NCBI RefSeq assembly: GCF_000829445.1 | Contig: NZ_JXRQ01000018.1 | Location: forward strand, 62,001 to 126,000 | Length of the DNA stretch: 64,000 nt | Origin: Jeotgalibacillus alimentarius | GTDB taxonomy: Bacteria > Bacillota > Bacilli > Bacillales > Jeotgalibacillaceae | Direction: 5' to 3' | In this document: positions 8,539 through 16,678 of the stretch, in pieces | How the letters are laid out: each line of letters opens with the position of its first letter | Position numbering within the stretch: position 1 is the stretch's first letter | Program-made: the position numbers and the translations under genes | The notes under the pieces: model-generated | Told to the model about the DNA's origin: nothing | Seen by the model: only the letters and a program-made list of their open reading frames with translations | Databases searched by the model: none

Positions 8539-9828
8539 TTATAACCCCGGCATAAAGTGAAGCACAAAATATACGAGGAATAAAATTGATATAATTAAAA
8601 GTGGTATCGTTACCTCTTTCCAACGGCCCGTTACAAATTTCATCAACGGGTAAAGAACAAACCCGATTGCTATGCCATCTGCGATACTGTAAGTAAATGG
8701 GATCATTACAATCAGCATGATTGAAGGAATTGATTCTGTAAAATCCTCCATATTCATATGCCTCATTTGCTGAATCATTAATATCCCGATAATGATTAAG
8801 ATTGGTGCGATCGCATGATCTGGTATATAACCCATATACGGAATAAATGCAGCTGAAACGATAAATAAAACACCGACTGTCAATGAAGTCAAACCAGTCC
8901 GTCCACCAGCAGCCATTGCGGCAGTTGATTCAACAGTGGAAACTGTCGGACTTGATCCAAGTAGTCCAGAGCTAAATGCTGATATTGCATTTGCTCTCAG
9001 TGCACCTGAATATTTCTCCGGCCTTTTGATAAATGCAGTGTGTCCATGAACCAGTCCGATATTCTCAAACACCAGAACCATTGTCATCGAAAACACACCG
9101 ATCCAGAATGGGATCTGAAGCCAGGAATCAAATGACAGCTGAAACCAGACAGCAGAATCTGCGGTAATCGTTGAATTACCTGCAGTGTCAGGTGTGATCC
9201 CCATTACAAAAGCCAGTGCTGTTCCAAAAAGAATTGTCCATAAAAAATGACCCGGCACATTTTTAATAAATAGAACGAGCGCGAATAAGAGCGTCAGGAT
9301 CGTTGCAAATGCCTGCGGCTCATTAAAATGCCCAATTGCCAGTATAGAATTTTCCCCCTGTATAACCAATGCCCCTTTTTCAAGTCCAATCAGTAAAAGG
9401 AAAAAACCGAGTCCTACTGTGATGGCATCTTTCAATGACTGAGGAATTGCTTCACTCAGTACGCCTGACAATTTTGTAAAAGCTACTACTACAAACAGTA
9501 AACCTGAAATTGTGACGATTGTTAATGCTTCCTGCCATGTAAACCCCATTGATTGCACCAATGTATAAGTAAACATCGCATTGATCCCCATTCCGGGAAC
9601 AAGTATGATTGGTGCCTTTCCAATCACTGCCATCAGTATACATCCCAATGCACTCACTGCAATGGTTGCTATGACAGCTCCTTCAAATGGCATTCCGGAT
9701 TCTGACAGGATCAGTGCATTGACTGCAACAATGTACACGATCGTGAAAAATCCAATGATGCCTGCGGTTACTTCTTTCTTAACTGAAGTACCATGTTGTT
9801 CTAACTCAAAAAATCCTCCTGATTTCAT
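8539..9828 (-). CDS. Purine (guanine/hypoxanthine) permease, AzgA/PbuG type
   Basis: A 429-residue integral membrane transporter with about 12-14 hydrophobic segments. The N-terminus (FFELEQHGTSVKKEVTAG) and the segment APIILVPGMGINAMFTYT match the AzgA branch of the nucleobase/cation symporter-2 group, to which B. subtilis PbuG and PbuO belong. The GSSPTVSTVESTAAM segment near residue 295 contains the conserved Glu of this family. It probably imports hypoxanthine, guanine or adenine with protons; the exact base cannot be read from sequence. The only plausible start (ATG at 9826-9828) has a weak ribosome site; an AGGAGG just inside the gene has no usable in-frame start behind it. Confidence 0.9.
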   Translation of the reverse strand: MKSGGFFELEQHGTSVKKEVTAGIIGFFTIVYIVAVNALILSESGMPFEGAVIATIAVSALGCILMAVIGKAPIILVPGMGINAMFTYTLVQSMGFTWQEALTIVTISGLLFVVVAFTKLSGVLSEAIPQSLKDAITVGLGFFLLLIGLEKGALVIQGENSILAIGHFNEPQAFATILTLLFALVLFIKNVPGHFLWTILFGTALAFVMGITPDTAGNSTITADSAVWFQLSFDSWLQIPFWIGVFSMTMVLVFENIGLVHGHTAFIKRPEKYSGALRANAISAFSSGLLGSSPTVSTVESTAAMAAGGRTGLTSLTVGVLFIVSAAFIPYMGYIPDHAIAPILIIIGILMIQQMRHMNMEDFTESIPSIMLIVMIPFTYSIADGIAIGFVLYPLMKFVTGRWKEVTIPLLIISILFLVYFVLHFMPGL

Positions 9829-9911
9829 TATATAGCCTGCCTTTGCAAGCGCCCTCTCCCTACCCGCTCATACCGAAATCCGGCGAGCCACAAGAGTTAA
9901 TTATACGATGA
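9829..9911 (-). promoter_or_regulatory. Promoter and short structured leader of the purine permease
   Basis: TATAAT occurs on the minus strand near 9898-9903 with no good -35 hexamer. The leader that follows is GC-rich compared with its surroundings and can form GCTC...GAGC around CCGGATTTCGG. It does not match the purine (xpt-pbuX) riboswitch, whose core motifs are absent. I cannot assign it to a known riboswitch class. Confidence 0.35.
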
Positions 9912-9948
9912 ACATTACATTCTGTCATCCTTTCAGATTAAAAAATAA

Positions 9949-9968
9949 ACCGGGATCAATTTCCCGGT
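9949..9968 (-). terminator. Terminator of the riboflavin operon
   Basis: ACCGGGA and TCCCGGT form a 7-bp stem followed on the minus strand by TTATTTTTT. It lies about 140 bases beyond the ribH stop. Between it and ribH no gene is seen. Confidence 0.75.
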
Positions 9969-10108
9969 CTCACATTTCAATTCCTGATGACAGCGCGATA
10001 ATGGTCGCTGATCGACTAGGAGTCAGTGTCATAAGCTGCATGCACTTTAAAGGACAGCAATCACTATATGACCTTTAAAAATTGACAGCAATGTATAAGT
10101 TATGTTTG

Positions 10109-10579
10109 TTATACGTCCATTCTTTTAAAAAGGCTGGCCATTTCAATGGCTGCAGTTGCAGCTTCCCAGCCTTTATTGCCGGCTTTCGTACCTGCTCTTT
10201 CAATTGCCTGCTCAATTGTATCTGTTGTCAGCACGCCGAAAATGACGGGCATTCCTTCATCAAGGGCGATTTTAGCAACTCCTTTTGATACTTCGCTGCT
10301 CACATATTCAAAGTGAGGTGTTGCACCTCTGATCACTGTGCCAAGCGTAATGACTGCATCATATTTACCCGATTTTGCAAGGCGTTGTGCGACTACAGGA
10401 ATTTCAAAAACACCCGGCACCCACGCTACTGATACATCCGCCTCTTCTACACCTTGTCTCTTTAGTGCGTCTTCTGCACCGCTGAGCAGTTTTCCTGTAA
10501 TAAATTCATTGAATCGGCTGACTACAATTGCCACTTTTAATCCTGATCCTGATAAATGTCCTTCATATACTTTTTTCAT
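10109..10579 (-). CDS. ribH: 6,7-dimethyl-8-ribityllumazine synthase
   Basis: RibH (156 aa) condenses the ribityl-aminopyrimidine with 3,4-dihydroxybutanone 4-phosphate. The N-terminal motif [10 protein letters not shown] (about residues 20-29) binds the pyrimidine, VPGVFEIP is at about residue 54, and the active-site His lies in GATPHFEYV (about residue 89). Length is standard for the icosahedral type. Last gene of the riboflavin operon, 12 bases after ribBA with a GGAGGAAT ribosome site. Its 60-mer shell usually houses riboflavin synthase, encoded two genes upstream. Confidence 0.97.
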   Translation of the reverse strand: MKKVYEGHLSGSGLKVAIVVSRFNEFITGKLLSGAEDALKRQGVEEADVSVAWVPGVFEIPVVAQRLAKSGKYDAVITLGTVIRGATPHFEYVSSEVSKGVAKIALDEGMPVIFGVLTTDTIEQAIERAGTKAGNKGWEAATAAIEMASLFKRMDV

Positions 10580-10591
10580 GTTTTATTCCTC

Positions 10592-11785
10592 CTAAAGATT
10601 CAGCATGTGTCCAAGTTTAGATTTTTTTGTTTCTAAATATTTTGCATTTTGTTCTTTTGTAGGCATCTGGATAGCCACTCTGTCTGTCACTTCAAGACCG
10701 TAACCTCTGACACCTGCAATTTTTCTCGGATTATTTGTGAGGAGACGCATTTTGGTAACGCCGAGATCTTTTAAGATCTGTGCCCCGATTCCATAGTCTC
10801 TCAAGTCAGCTGCAAATCCGAGCTTATGATTTGCTTCTACAGTATCAAGTCCCTCTTCCTGAAGCTTATAGGCTTTCAGCTTATTAACAAGACCTATTCC
10901 GCGGCCTTCCTGTCTCATATAAAGTAATATCCCGTTGCCTTCCCGTTCAATTTGGGATAAAGCTGCATATAACTGAGGTCCACAGTCACAGCGGTTTGAT
11001 CCGAAAACATCTCCTGTCAGACATTCGGAATGAACTCTGACCAGAACCGGTTCGCCCGCTTTAATGTCCCCTTTAACAAGTGCAACGTGTTCCTGCCCCG
11101 TTAAAATTTCAGTATAAGCGACTGCATTAAATTCACCAAATTCTGTCGGCATAAATGTCTCAACTTCTTTTTTTACCAGCTGTTCTTTTGTTCTTCTAAA
11201 AGCAATTAAGTCCTCAATTGTAATTAACTTCAGATCAAACTTTTTCGCGATTTCCTGTAACTCAGGGACCCTCGCCATCGTGCCATCTTCATTGATGATT
11301 TCACAGATCACTCCTGATGGTTTAGAACCACTTAACATTGCAAGGTCAACTGCAGCTTCAGTATGTCCTGCTCTCTTCAGAACTCCGCCTTTTTTTGCAA
11401 CAAGCGGAAAGATATGACCGGGACGCTTAAAATCAGCTGCTTTCGCTTCATCATTGATTAATTCTCTGACTGTCAAAGCCCGTTCAGGCGCACTGATCCC
11501 CGTTGTTGTATCTTTATGGTCAACACTGACAGTAAATGCAGTCCCATGGGAATCAGTATTCGTATCTGTCATTGGTTTTAACTGCAGCTCATCTGCACGC
11601 TCTTCTGTAATTGGCACACAGACAAGACCGCGTCCTTCTGTAATCATAAAGTTAATCATTTCAGGGGTTGCTTTCTCTGAGAGCCCGATAAAGTCACCTT
11701 CATTTTCTCTATCTTCATCATCAACAACGATGACCGGCTTGCCAATTCTCAGGTCTTCTAACGCTTCTTCAATTTTGTTAAACAT
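10592..11785 (-). CDS. ribBA: Bifunctional DHBP synthase / GTP cyclohydrolase II
   Basis: A fusion protein of 397 aa. The N-terminal half (about 1-200) is 3,4-dihydroxy-2-butanone-4-phosphate synthase: the acidic motif [14 protein letters not shown] and the [11 protein letters not shown] segment are seen. The C-terminal half (about 205-397) is GTP cyclohydrolase II: the zinc ligands [15 protein letters not shown] and the RQEGRGIGL loop are intact. It feeds both branches of riboflavin synthesis. GGAGG precedes the ATG; the gene follows ribE by 19 bases. Confidence 0.97.
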   Translation of the reverse strand: MFNKIEEALEDLRIGKPVIVVDDEDRENEGDFIGLSEKATPEMINFMITEGRGLVCVPITEERADELQLKPMTDTNTDSHGTAFTVSVDHKDTTTGISAPERALTVRELINDEAKAADFKRPGHIFPLVAKKGGVLKRAGHTEAAVDLAMLSGSKPSGVICEIINEDGTMARVPELQEIAKKFDLKLITIEDLIAFRRTKEQLVKKEVETFMPTEFGEFNAVAYTEILTGQEHVALVKGDIKAGEPVLVRVHSECLTGDVFGSNRCDCGPQLYAALSQIEREGNGILLYMRQEGRGIGLVNKLKAYKLQEEGLDTVEANHKLGFAADLRDYGIGAQILKDLGVTKMRLLTNNPRKIAGVRGYGLEVTDRVAIQMPTKEQNAKYLETKKSKLGHMLNL

Positions 11786-11804
11786 TGCTCATGCCTCCTG
11801 TTGG

Positions 11805-12440
11805 TCACATAAAACCGTTTTCTCTTAAGTATGATTCATCTATTCCTTTTTGCTCAGGCTGAATCAGGTTTTGTACATATTTTGCGATCATATCACACTC
11901 AATATTTACCTTACTTCCAGGTGACTTTGAAGCAATGATCGTGTCGTCAGCAGTTTGAGGGATCAGGGAAATCATAAATGCATTTTTTGTTACATCAAAC
12001 ACTGTCAATGATGTACCATCAACGGCTACTGACCCTTTCATCATAAAATATTTCATGAGATCTGACGGTACCTGAATATAGATATAGATTGCATTTTCTT
12101 CTTTTTTCATCGACTGTATCGTACCTGTACCGTCAACGTGGCCTGAAACAAAATGACCGCCAAATCGTCCCCCGGCTGCCATCGCTCTCTCAAGGTTTAC
12201 TTTAGATCCTTTTTTCAGTTCATGCAGTGTCGTAGACTTCATTGTTTCAGGCATGACATCTACTGAAAACTGTTTCCCGGATCTCTCCGTGACAGTCAGA
12301 CAGACACCATTAATTGCAATACTGTCACCGATCTTTGCATCTTCAATGACTTTTGTACAATCAATCGTCAGTATCATTGAATTTTTACCTTTTTGAAGGT
12401 TATGAACAGTTCCAACTTCTTCAATTAGTCCGGTAAACAT
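11805..12440 (-). CDS. ribE: Riboflavin synthase alpha subunit
   Basis: RibE (211 aa) dismutates two lumazines into riboflavin plus the pyrimidine. The start MFTGLIEEVGTV and the duplicated lumazine-binding barrels are typical: repeat one holds SIAINGVCLTV (about 40-50), repeat two SVAVDGTSLTV (about 137-147). The GGHFVSGHVDGTG segment connects them. It starts directly after the ribD stop, with the ribosome site within the ribD end (GGGAGATGAATAA). Called ribC in some species and ribE in others. Confidence 0.96.
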   Translation of the reverse strand: MFTGLIEEVGTVHNLQKGKNSMILTIDCTKVIEDAKIGDSIAINGVCLTVTERSGKQFSVDVMPETMKSTTLHELKKGSKVNLERAMAAGGRFGGHFVSGHVDGTGTIQSMKKEENAIYIYIQVPSDLMKYFMMKGSVAVDGTSLTVFDVTKNAFMISLIPQTADDTIIASKSPGSKVNIECDMIAKYVQNLIQPEQKGIDESYLRENGFM

Positions 12441-13532
12441 TTATTCATCTCCCTTCGGTACCGCTGTGACCTTAATGTCAGGTCCTATCATTTCAACCTT
12501 TTCAATTGTCATTGCAAAAGCTTCATCCATATAGTCAATACCTTCTCCGCCGGTTACCCCTTTAGCAAGTTTTCCTGTGATCAGCTTTGGTGCTATATAA
12601 GTGATCATCCGGTTTACTGCTTTTTCTCTGATAAAGGAAGCATGAATTTCGCTGCCGCCTTCAACATAGACAGAATGAATATCAAGATTGTTCATTTCTT
12701 TCAGCACGTGTTCAATTTCTATGGTCTCTGCATTGAGCCTTAACACATTTACTTTATACAATGAAGAGAGCTGCTCCTCTTTTGCTTGATCAGCATGTTT
12801 CCCGCAGATGATCAGTACAGGTGCTTCACCATCATGTAAAAGGCGCGCATCACCCGGGATTGACAGCTGTGTATCAAGAATGACCCTGTGAGGTGATATA
12901 CCACCTTCAGTCAACCTGACTGTCAGGGACGGGTTATCATGAATCACAGTGTTAACCCCGATCAGAATTGCATCATGTAGATGACGGTCAAGATGTACAT
13001 CCTCTCTCGCATTCGGTCCAGTAACCCACATACTGTGGCCATTTTTAGTAGCTGTCTTACCATCGAGGGACATCGCTGTTTTTAATGTCACAAATGGCTT
13101 TTTATTTATCATTGAATGAAAGAAATATTCATTAAGACTGTCAGTCTCCGCGCTGCATATACCGGTAATGACTTCGATTCCGGCCTGCTGGAGCTTGCGA
13201 ATTCCATTCCCTGACACTTTAGGATTCGGATCCACACTTCCAATCACTGCTTTTTTAATTTTTTTCTCAATGATTAAGTCGGCACAAGGTGGCGTTTTCC
13301 CATAATGTGAACATGGTTCAAGCGTGACATATATCGTTGCGCCTTCTGCATCAGCGCCGGCCATATGAAGTGCGTTTACTTCTGCATGCGCATCGCCTGC
13401 TTTGAGATGTGCACCCATTCCAATTACTCTGCCATCTTTAACGATTACACTGCCCACAGCAGGGTTGGGAGAAGTCTGGCCCCGAGCAGCTGCTGCAAGA
13501 CTTATTGCAGTTTGCATCCATTTTTCATACAT
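12441..13532 (-). CDS. ribD: Bifunctional diaminohydroxyphosphoribosylaminopyrimidine deaminase / reductase
   Basis: RibD (363 aa) performs the second and third steps of riboflavin synthesis. The deaminase domain (about 1-145) has the zinc motif HAEVNAL (about residue 49) and EPCSHYGKTPPC (about 72-83). The reductase domain (about 146-360) shows KTAMSLDGKTAT and the NADPH-binding YVEGGSEIH segment. It is the first gene of the operon, about 55 bases below the riboswitch terminator, with GGAGATGAAT as ribosome site. Full length. Confidence 0.97.
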   Translation of the reverse strand: MYEKWMQTAISLAAAARGQTSPNPAVGSVIVKDGRVIGMGAHLKAGDAHAEVNALHMAGADAEGATIYVTLEPCSHYGKTPPCADLIIEKKIKKAVIGSVDPNPKVSGNGIRKLQQAGIEVITGICSAETDSLNEYFFHSMINKKPFVTLKTAMSLDGKTATKNGHSMWVTGPNAREDVHLDRHLHDAILIGVNTVIHDNPSLTVRLTEGGISPHRVILDTQLSIPGDARLLHDGEAPVLIICGKHADQAKEEQLSSLYKVNVLRLNAETIEIEHVLKEMNNLDIHSVYVEGGSEIHASFIREKAVNRMITYIAPKLITGKLAKGVTGGEGIDYMDEAFAMTIEKVEMIGPDIKVTAVPKGDE

Positions 13533-13586
13533 TATTATTCATCTCCTGTAGCCGGATCCTTTGTCTGTAAATATCAATACAATAAA

Positions 13587-13787
13587 AAACTCCCGTGATT
13601 AACGGGAGTTTTTTCATGACGAAATAAGCGTTTAATGCTATACATTTAAACGCAATTCCTTTCTCCCATCCAGACTTTAACTGTCGGCTTTGGAGTTTCA
13701 CCAAATCCACCGGTAGCACCGGGTCACGGACTAAGAGCATCAGCTCATCACCGCCGGTAGGGAATTTCACCCTGCCCCGAAAGGTAC
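13587..13787 (-). promoter_or_regulatory. FMN riboswitch (RFN element) with terminator
   Basis: The minus strand contains the characteristic RFN blocks in order: GGGGCAGGGTGAAATTCCC, ACCGGCGGTGATG, AGTCCGTGACCCG, GGTGGATTTGGTGAAA and AAAGTCTGGATGGGAGAA. The aptamer spans about 13657-13787. A stem AACTCCCGTTAAT-CACGGGAGTT with a U run (13587-13611) is the expression-platform terminator just before ribD. FMN binding would end transcription early. A reading frame across the element is only chance. Confidence 0.97.
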
Positions 13788-13806
13788 GATATGCGATTGT
13801 CTTACT

Positions 13807-13836
13807 ATTATGTCGGAAATGACTTCAGTTTGTAAA
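13807..13836 (-). promoter_or_regulatory. Promoter of the riboflavin operon
   Basis: TTTACA (13831-13836), an 18-base spacer and CATAAT (13807-13812) on the minus strand, about 20 bases before the RFN element begins. Confidence 0.65.
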
Positions 13837-13859
13837 GGAAACAGTGTTCAATTGGCTCA

Positions 13860-13874
13860 AAGTTTCTGAAAATT
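13860..13874. promoter_or_regulatory. Possible CodY box
   Basis: AAGTTTCTGAAAATT matches the CodY consensus AATTTTCWGAAAATT at 14 of 15 positions. It lies 23 bases upstream of the rib -35 box and about 65 bases before the amidohydrolase start, so it could act on either gene. One isolated match is weak evidence. Confidence 0.4.
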
Positions 13875-13939
13875 CTTTTCTCCTGTAAAATCTTAAAGTA
13901 AAATTAGATTATAAATATATCAGCGAGGGGGCTGCTTTC

Positions 13940-15061
13940 ATGAAAATATTATTAAAAGATGCAGTCGTATATCCAATTACTTCACAAATGATCCAATATG
14001 GAGATGTCTTAATCGAGAATGGCATCATTAAAGAAGTTAGTGAAACAATTAAGGGGCATGAAGATGCCAAAATAATTGATTGCTCAGGACAGCACTTAAC
14101 GCCTGGTTTAATTGATGTTCATACTCACCTCGGGCTTTACGATGAGGGAACAGGCTGGGCAGGTAATGATGCAAATGAATCGATTGAACCGATGACACCG
14201 CACATCAGAGCAATAGATGGTGTATACCCCTTAGATGAAGGGTTTTTTAATGCCAGGTCTCATGGTGTAACGACTGTGAATATTCTTCCAGGGAGTGCAA
14301 ATGTGATCGGCGGCATTACAGCAATTATTAAAACTAACGGTAAGACCGTCCAGTCGATGATTGTTAACCCTGAGTCAGGATTAAAAATGGCTTTAGGTGA
14401 AAATCCAAAAAGAATGCATTCAAACGGCTCTAATGATTCAATTACCAGAATGGGCATTATGGGGATGTTAAGAGAGCAGCTTTATCTGGCGAAGAATTTT
14501 GATGGGACGAATGATTTGAGACTCAGTGCCTTACAAAAAGCACTTGGCAGAGAAATACCTGTCAGAATTCACGCTCACCGTGCAGACGATATTGTGACAG
14601 CGATCAGACTTGCTGAAGAATTTAATCTGGATTTGCGGATAGAACACTGTACTGAAGGTCATTTAATTACTGAAGAAGTAAAAAGATCCGGCGCCAAAGT
14701 ATGTGTGGGGCCAACATTTACCAGAAAGTCTAAAGTGGAATTGAGAAATAAATCCTGGAAGACATATCAGATTCTATCTGATGCCGGAGTGGAAGTATCT
14801 ATCACTACTGATCACCCTTATACTCCAATTCAATATTTAAACGTCTGCGCAGCGATTGCTGTACGGGAAGGATTGTCGATTCAGGCTGCACTCGAAGCCA
14901 TTACAATTAACCCTGCACGCAACCTTGGGATGGAAGAAAAGCTGGGCAGTATTGAGCCGGGTAAGGATGCTGATCTGGTCCTGTGGAGTGAGCATCCGCT
15001 TCATTTTATGGCGTCCCCTGTGTTTACGATGATTAAGGGTGAAATCGTCTATCAAAAGTAA
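13940..15061 (+). CDS. Imidazolonepropionase-like amidohydrolase
   Basis: A 373-residue metal-dependent hydrolase of the amidohydrolase superfamily. The first metal motif is HTHLG (about residue 61), further His ligands are expected at IHAHRAD (about 213) and IEHC (about 235), and the catalytic Asp is in TTDHPYTP (about 296). The C-terminal NPARNLGMEEKLGSIEPGKDADLVLW is the usual closing beta segment. Substrate is unknown; related proteins act on cyclic amides or N-acyl dipeptides. GAGGGGG precedes the ATG. It starts a two-gene plus-strand island; the next gene has its own long leader. Confidence 0.85.
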   Translation: MKILLKDAVVYPITSQMIQYGDVLIENGIIKEVSETIKGHEDAKIIDCSGQHLTPGLIDVHTHLGLYDEGTGWAGNDANESIEPMTPHIRAIDGVYPLDEGFFNARSHGVTTVNILPGSANVIGGITAIIKTNGKTVQSMIVNPESGLKMALGENPKRMHSNGSNDSITRMGIMGMLREQLYLAKNFDGTNDLRLSALQKALGREIPVRIHAHRADDIVTAIRLAEEFNLDLRIEHCTEGHLITEEVKRSGAKVCVGPTFTRKSKVELRNKSWKTYQILSDAGVEVSITTDHPYTPIQYLNVCAAIAVREGLSIQAALEAITINPARNLGMEEKLGSIEPGKDADLVLWSEHPLHFMASPVFTMIKGEIVYQK

Positions 15062-15174
15062 AAAATATTTTTTAAATAAGGCAAAAAAACTATTCTCAAA
15101 GTGCTCATAATTTTGTATGATTTAATTGCAAAGATGTAGACGTAACTGAATAAGTTAACAATACAATGATGCCA

Positions 15175-15353
15175 TAAGACTGTCATATATGAGTCTTTTA
15201 TGGAGGGAAGGCAAATGGTGCGCCACCAGCGTCACGCTGGTTCTAGTGGGTTCGATTCCCACCCCGAAATTTTTTATGAACGCAATGAAAAATTTCGAGG
15301 GTGGTGTTCTTCAGGTCCTGTCAGGATACTGCCCTTTTGAGGAGGGCACCACC
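15175..15353 (+). promoter_or_regulatory. Long structured leader with a tRNA T-arm-like hairpin, upstream of the GNAT gene
   Basis: The 179 bases before the GNAT start can fold into a chain of hairpins: AAGACT/AGTCTT (15176-15197), GGTG-CGC-CACC (15217-15227), CCAGCG-TCA-CGCTGG (15226-15240), and GTGGG-TTCGATT-CCCAC (15246-15262), which is a perfect tRNA T-arm. Next is a 13-bp AT-rich stem with one bulge (15262-15274 with 15288-15301). GCCC/GGGC (15331-15347) encloses the ribosome site. GGTGGTG (15300-15306) can pair with CACCACC (15347-15353) right before the ATG. Some helices share bases, so alternative folds are possible. No known riboswitch class is recognised. Confidence 0.5.
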
Positions 15354-15905
15354 ATGATAAAAAAGCGTGACGTACATGAAAGCCAGGCGCTATTTGACTT
15401 AATGACGCATCCAGAAGTATACCCATATGTCAGACAAAAAGCATCATCTTCAGAAGAATTGATGTTTATGATTAAACAAATGATTGAAGCCGAAGAACGT
15501 GGAGAAGTGATTTCACGTACAATTATTGATGAATGGGGAAACCCTGCAGGAACGATCAGTTTATTTGACGTGCAAAATAATAGCGGGTTTCTTGGTACAT
15601 GGCTCGGCAAGCCCTATCATGGCCTTGGGTATAATCAATCAGCAAAAGAAGCTTTTTTTGACGAGCTTTTTTATGAACTTGGTATTGAAAATGTTTATCT
15701 GAGAATCCGTAAGACAAATCTGCGCTCACAAAAAGCTGCAGAAAAACTGCCTTATGTTGTATCAGCCAATGAAACAAATCAGTCTCTTTATGAAGAAATT
15801 AATAAAGACGAAAATGTTTTTAATCTATATGTGATTTCAAAAGACTTATATACGCTTGTCCATATGCGCCAGCATAATGAAACTGAAGATGCTCTAGAAG
15901 CATAA
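15354..15905 (+). CDS. GNAT-family N-acetyltransferase
   Basis: A 183-residue acetyltransferase of the RimJ/RimL-like GNAT group. The N-terminus (ALFDLMTHPEVYPYVR) and the acetyl-CoA-binding region (LGTWLGKPYHGLGYNQSAKEA, about residues 77-97) support the family; the usual R/Q-x-x-G-x-A loop is present in the degenerate form KPYHGLGYN. The substrate is unknown. The frame stays open 55 codons upstream, but that stretch is the structured leader and its translation looks unlike protein; the ATG used here has GGAGGG 8 bases before it. A bidirectional terminator follows. Confidence 0.85.
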   Translation: MIKKRDVHESQALFDLMTHPEVYPYVRQKASSSEELMFMIKQMIEAEERGEVISRTIIDEWGNPAGTISLFDVQNNSGFLGTWLGKPYHGLGYNQSAKEAFFDELFYELGIENVYLRIRKTNLRSQKAAEKLPYVVSANETNQSLYEEINKDENVFNLYVISKDLYTLVHMRQHNETEDALEA

Positions 15906-15937
15906 AAAAGCCGGATCGATGATGATCCGGCTTTTTT
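15904..15937. terminator. Bidirectional terminator between the GNAT and SDR genes
   Basis: AAAAAAGCCGGATC and GATCCGGCTTTTTT form a perfect 14-bp inverted repeat between two converging genes, with T runs on both strands. Confidence 0.95.
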
Positions 15938-16585
15938 CTATACTCTATTTAAGGCAGTCATTAAATCTTCTTCATCATTTAAAATCTCAACTGCTCTGTT
16001 ATTCAGATTTTCGTGCTCAAGTGCAGCAACAAGCACTTTTGCTACATCGCTTCGAGTAATCTCTCCATTGCGGTTTTCTAATACTTCGGCAGCTCTGATC
16101 TTACCGGTTCCACTATTGTCGGTTAATAGCCCCGGTCTTACAATCGTATAATTAAGTCCACTCTTTTCAAGGTGCCGGTCAGCTGCTTGTTTTGCAAGGT
16201 AATAATCTTCCATGTCTTCAGGAATATCCATTGAAGTCAGATCTCCAGCACCGATCGCACTCAGCATGACAAATTTACTGATGCCTTTTTGAACAGCCAG
16301 GTCAATGGCTTTAATTGCACCTTCTTCATCAACCGCTTTTGTCTTATCCGGCCCTGTATGGCCTCCGGAACCCGCTGCAAAAATGACTGCATCCACCTCA
16401 TCAAAGGCCTGCTCAAAGTCACCTTCAAGGTCTCCTTTAACAGGAAGTCCTCCCAGCTTTTCAATTTCTTCAAACTGGTCTTCTTTCCTGACCATCCCTC
16501 TGGCATAATATTTATTTCTTTTTGCAAGTAGATCAACAGTCAGTCTGCCGGTTGTTCCATTTGCCCCTATTACTAATACATCCAT
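15938..16585 (-). CDS. NAD(P)-binding SDR-like protein (YhfK type)
   Basis: A 215-residue atypical short-chain dehydrogenase. The Rossmann motif VIGANGTTGRLTVD is at the N-terminus, VIFAAGSGGH follows near residue 71, and the YxxxK pair is in YYLAKQAADRHLE (about residue 136). The sequence resembles B. subtilis YhfK and NmrA-like proteins; its substrate is not known. I start it at the ATG at 16583-16585, which has GGAGG 8 bases before it; an ATG five codons upstream overlaps that ribosome site. It stands alone between two terminators. Confidence 0.85.
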   Translation of the reverse strand: MDVLVIGANGTTGRLTVDLLAKRNKYYARGMVRKEDQFEEIEKLGGLPVKGDLEGDFEQAFDEVDAVIFAAGSGGHTGPDKTKAVDEEGAIKAIDLAVQKGISKFVMLSAIGAGDLTSMDIPEDMEDYYLAKQAADRHLEKSGLNYTIVRPGLLTDNSGTGKIRAAEVLENRNGEITRSDVAKVLVAALEHENLNNRAVEILNDEEDLMTALNRV

Positions 16586-16649
16586 AGAAAAAACCTCCAT
16601 ACATTAATAGTTGAATGGTATGCTTTTCCCCGTTCTTAAAAGGGTAAAC

Positions 16650-16678
16650 AAAAAAACGGACTACTGTCCGCTTTTTTT
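16650..16678 (-). terminator. Terminator overlapping the MurG-like gene end
   Basis: CGGAC-TACT-GTCCG with A and T runs on its two sides. The stop codon of the upstream gene lies inside the loop. Confidence 0.8.

Noticed and set aside
13525-13770. 81-codon minus-strand ORF
   Set aside because: It is the FMN riboswitch read as protein.
15246-15262. A complete tRNA gene at the T-arm-like hairpin
   Set aside because: No matching 5' acceptor strand, D-arm or anticodon arm lies at the right distance upstream; only the T-arm and an acceptor-like stem in permuted order are seen.
15189-15353. 55-codon upstream extension of the GNAT reading frame
   Set aside because: It runs through strong hairpins and a T-arm-like sequence, has no family similarity at the N-terminus, and a good ribosome site precedes the internal ATG.
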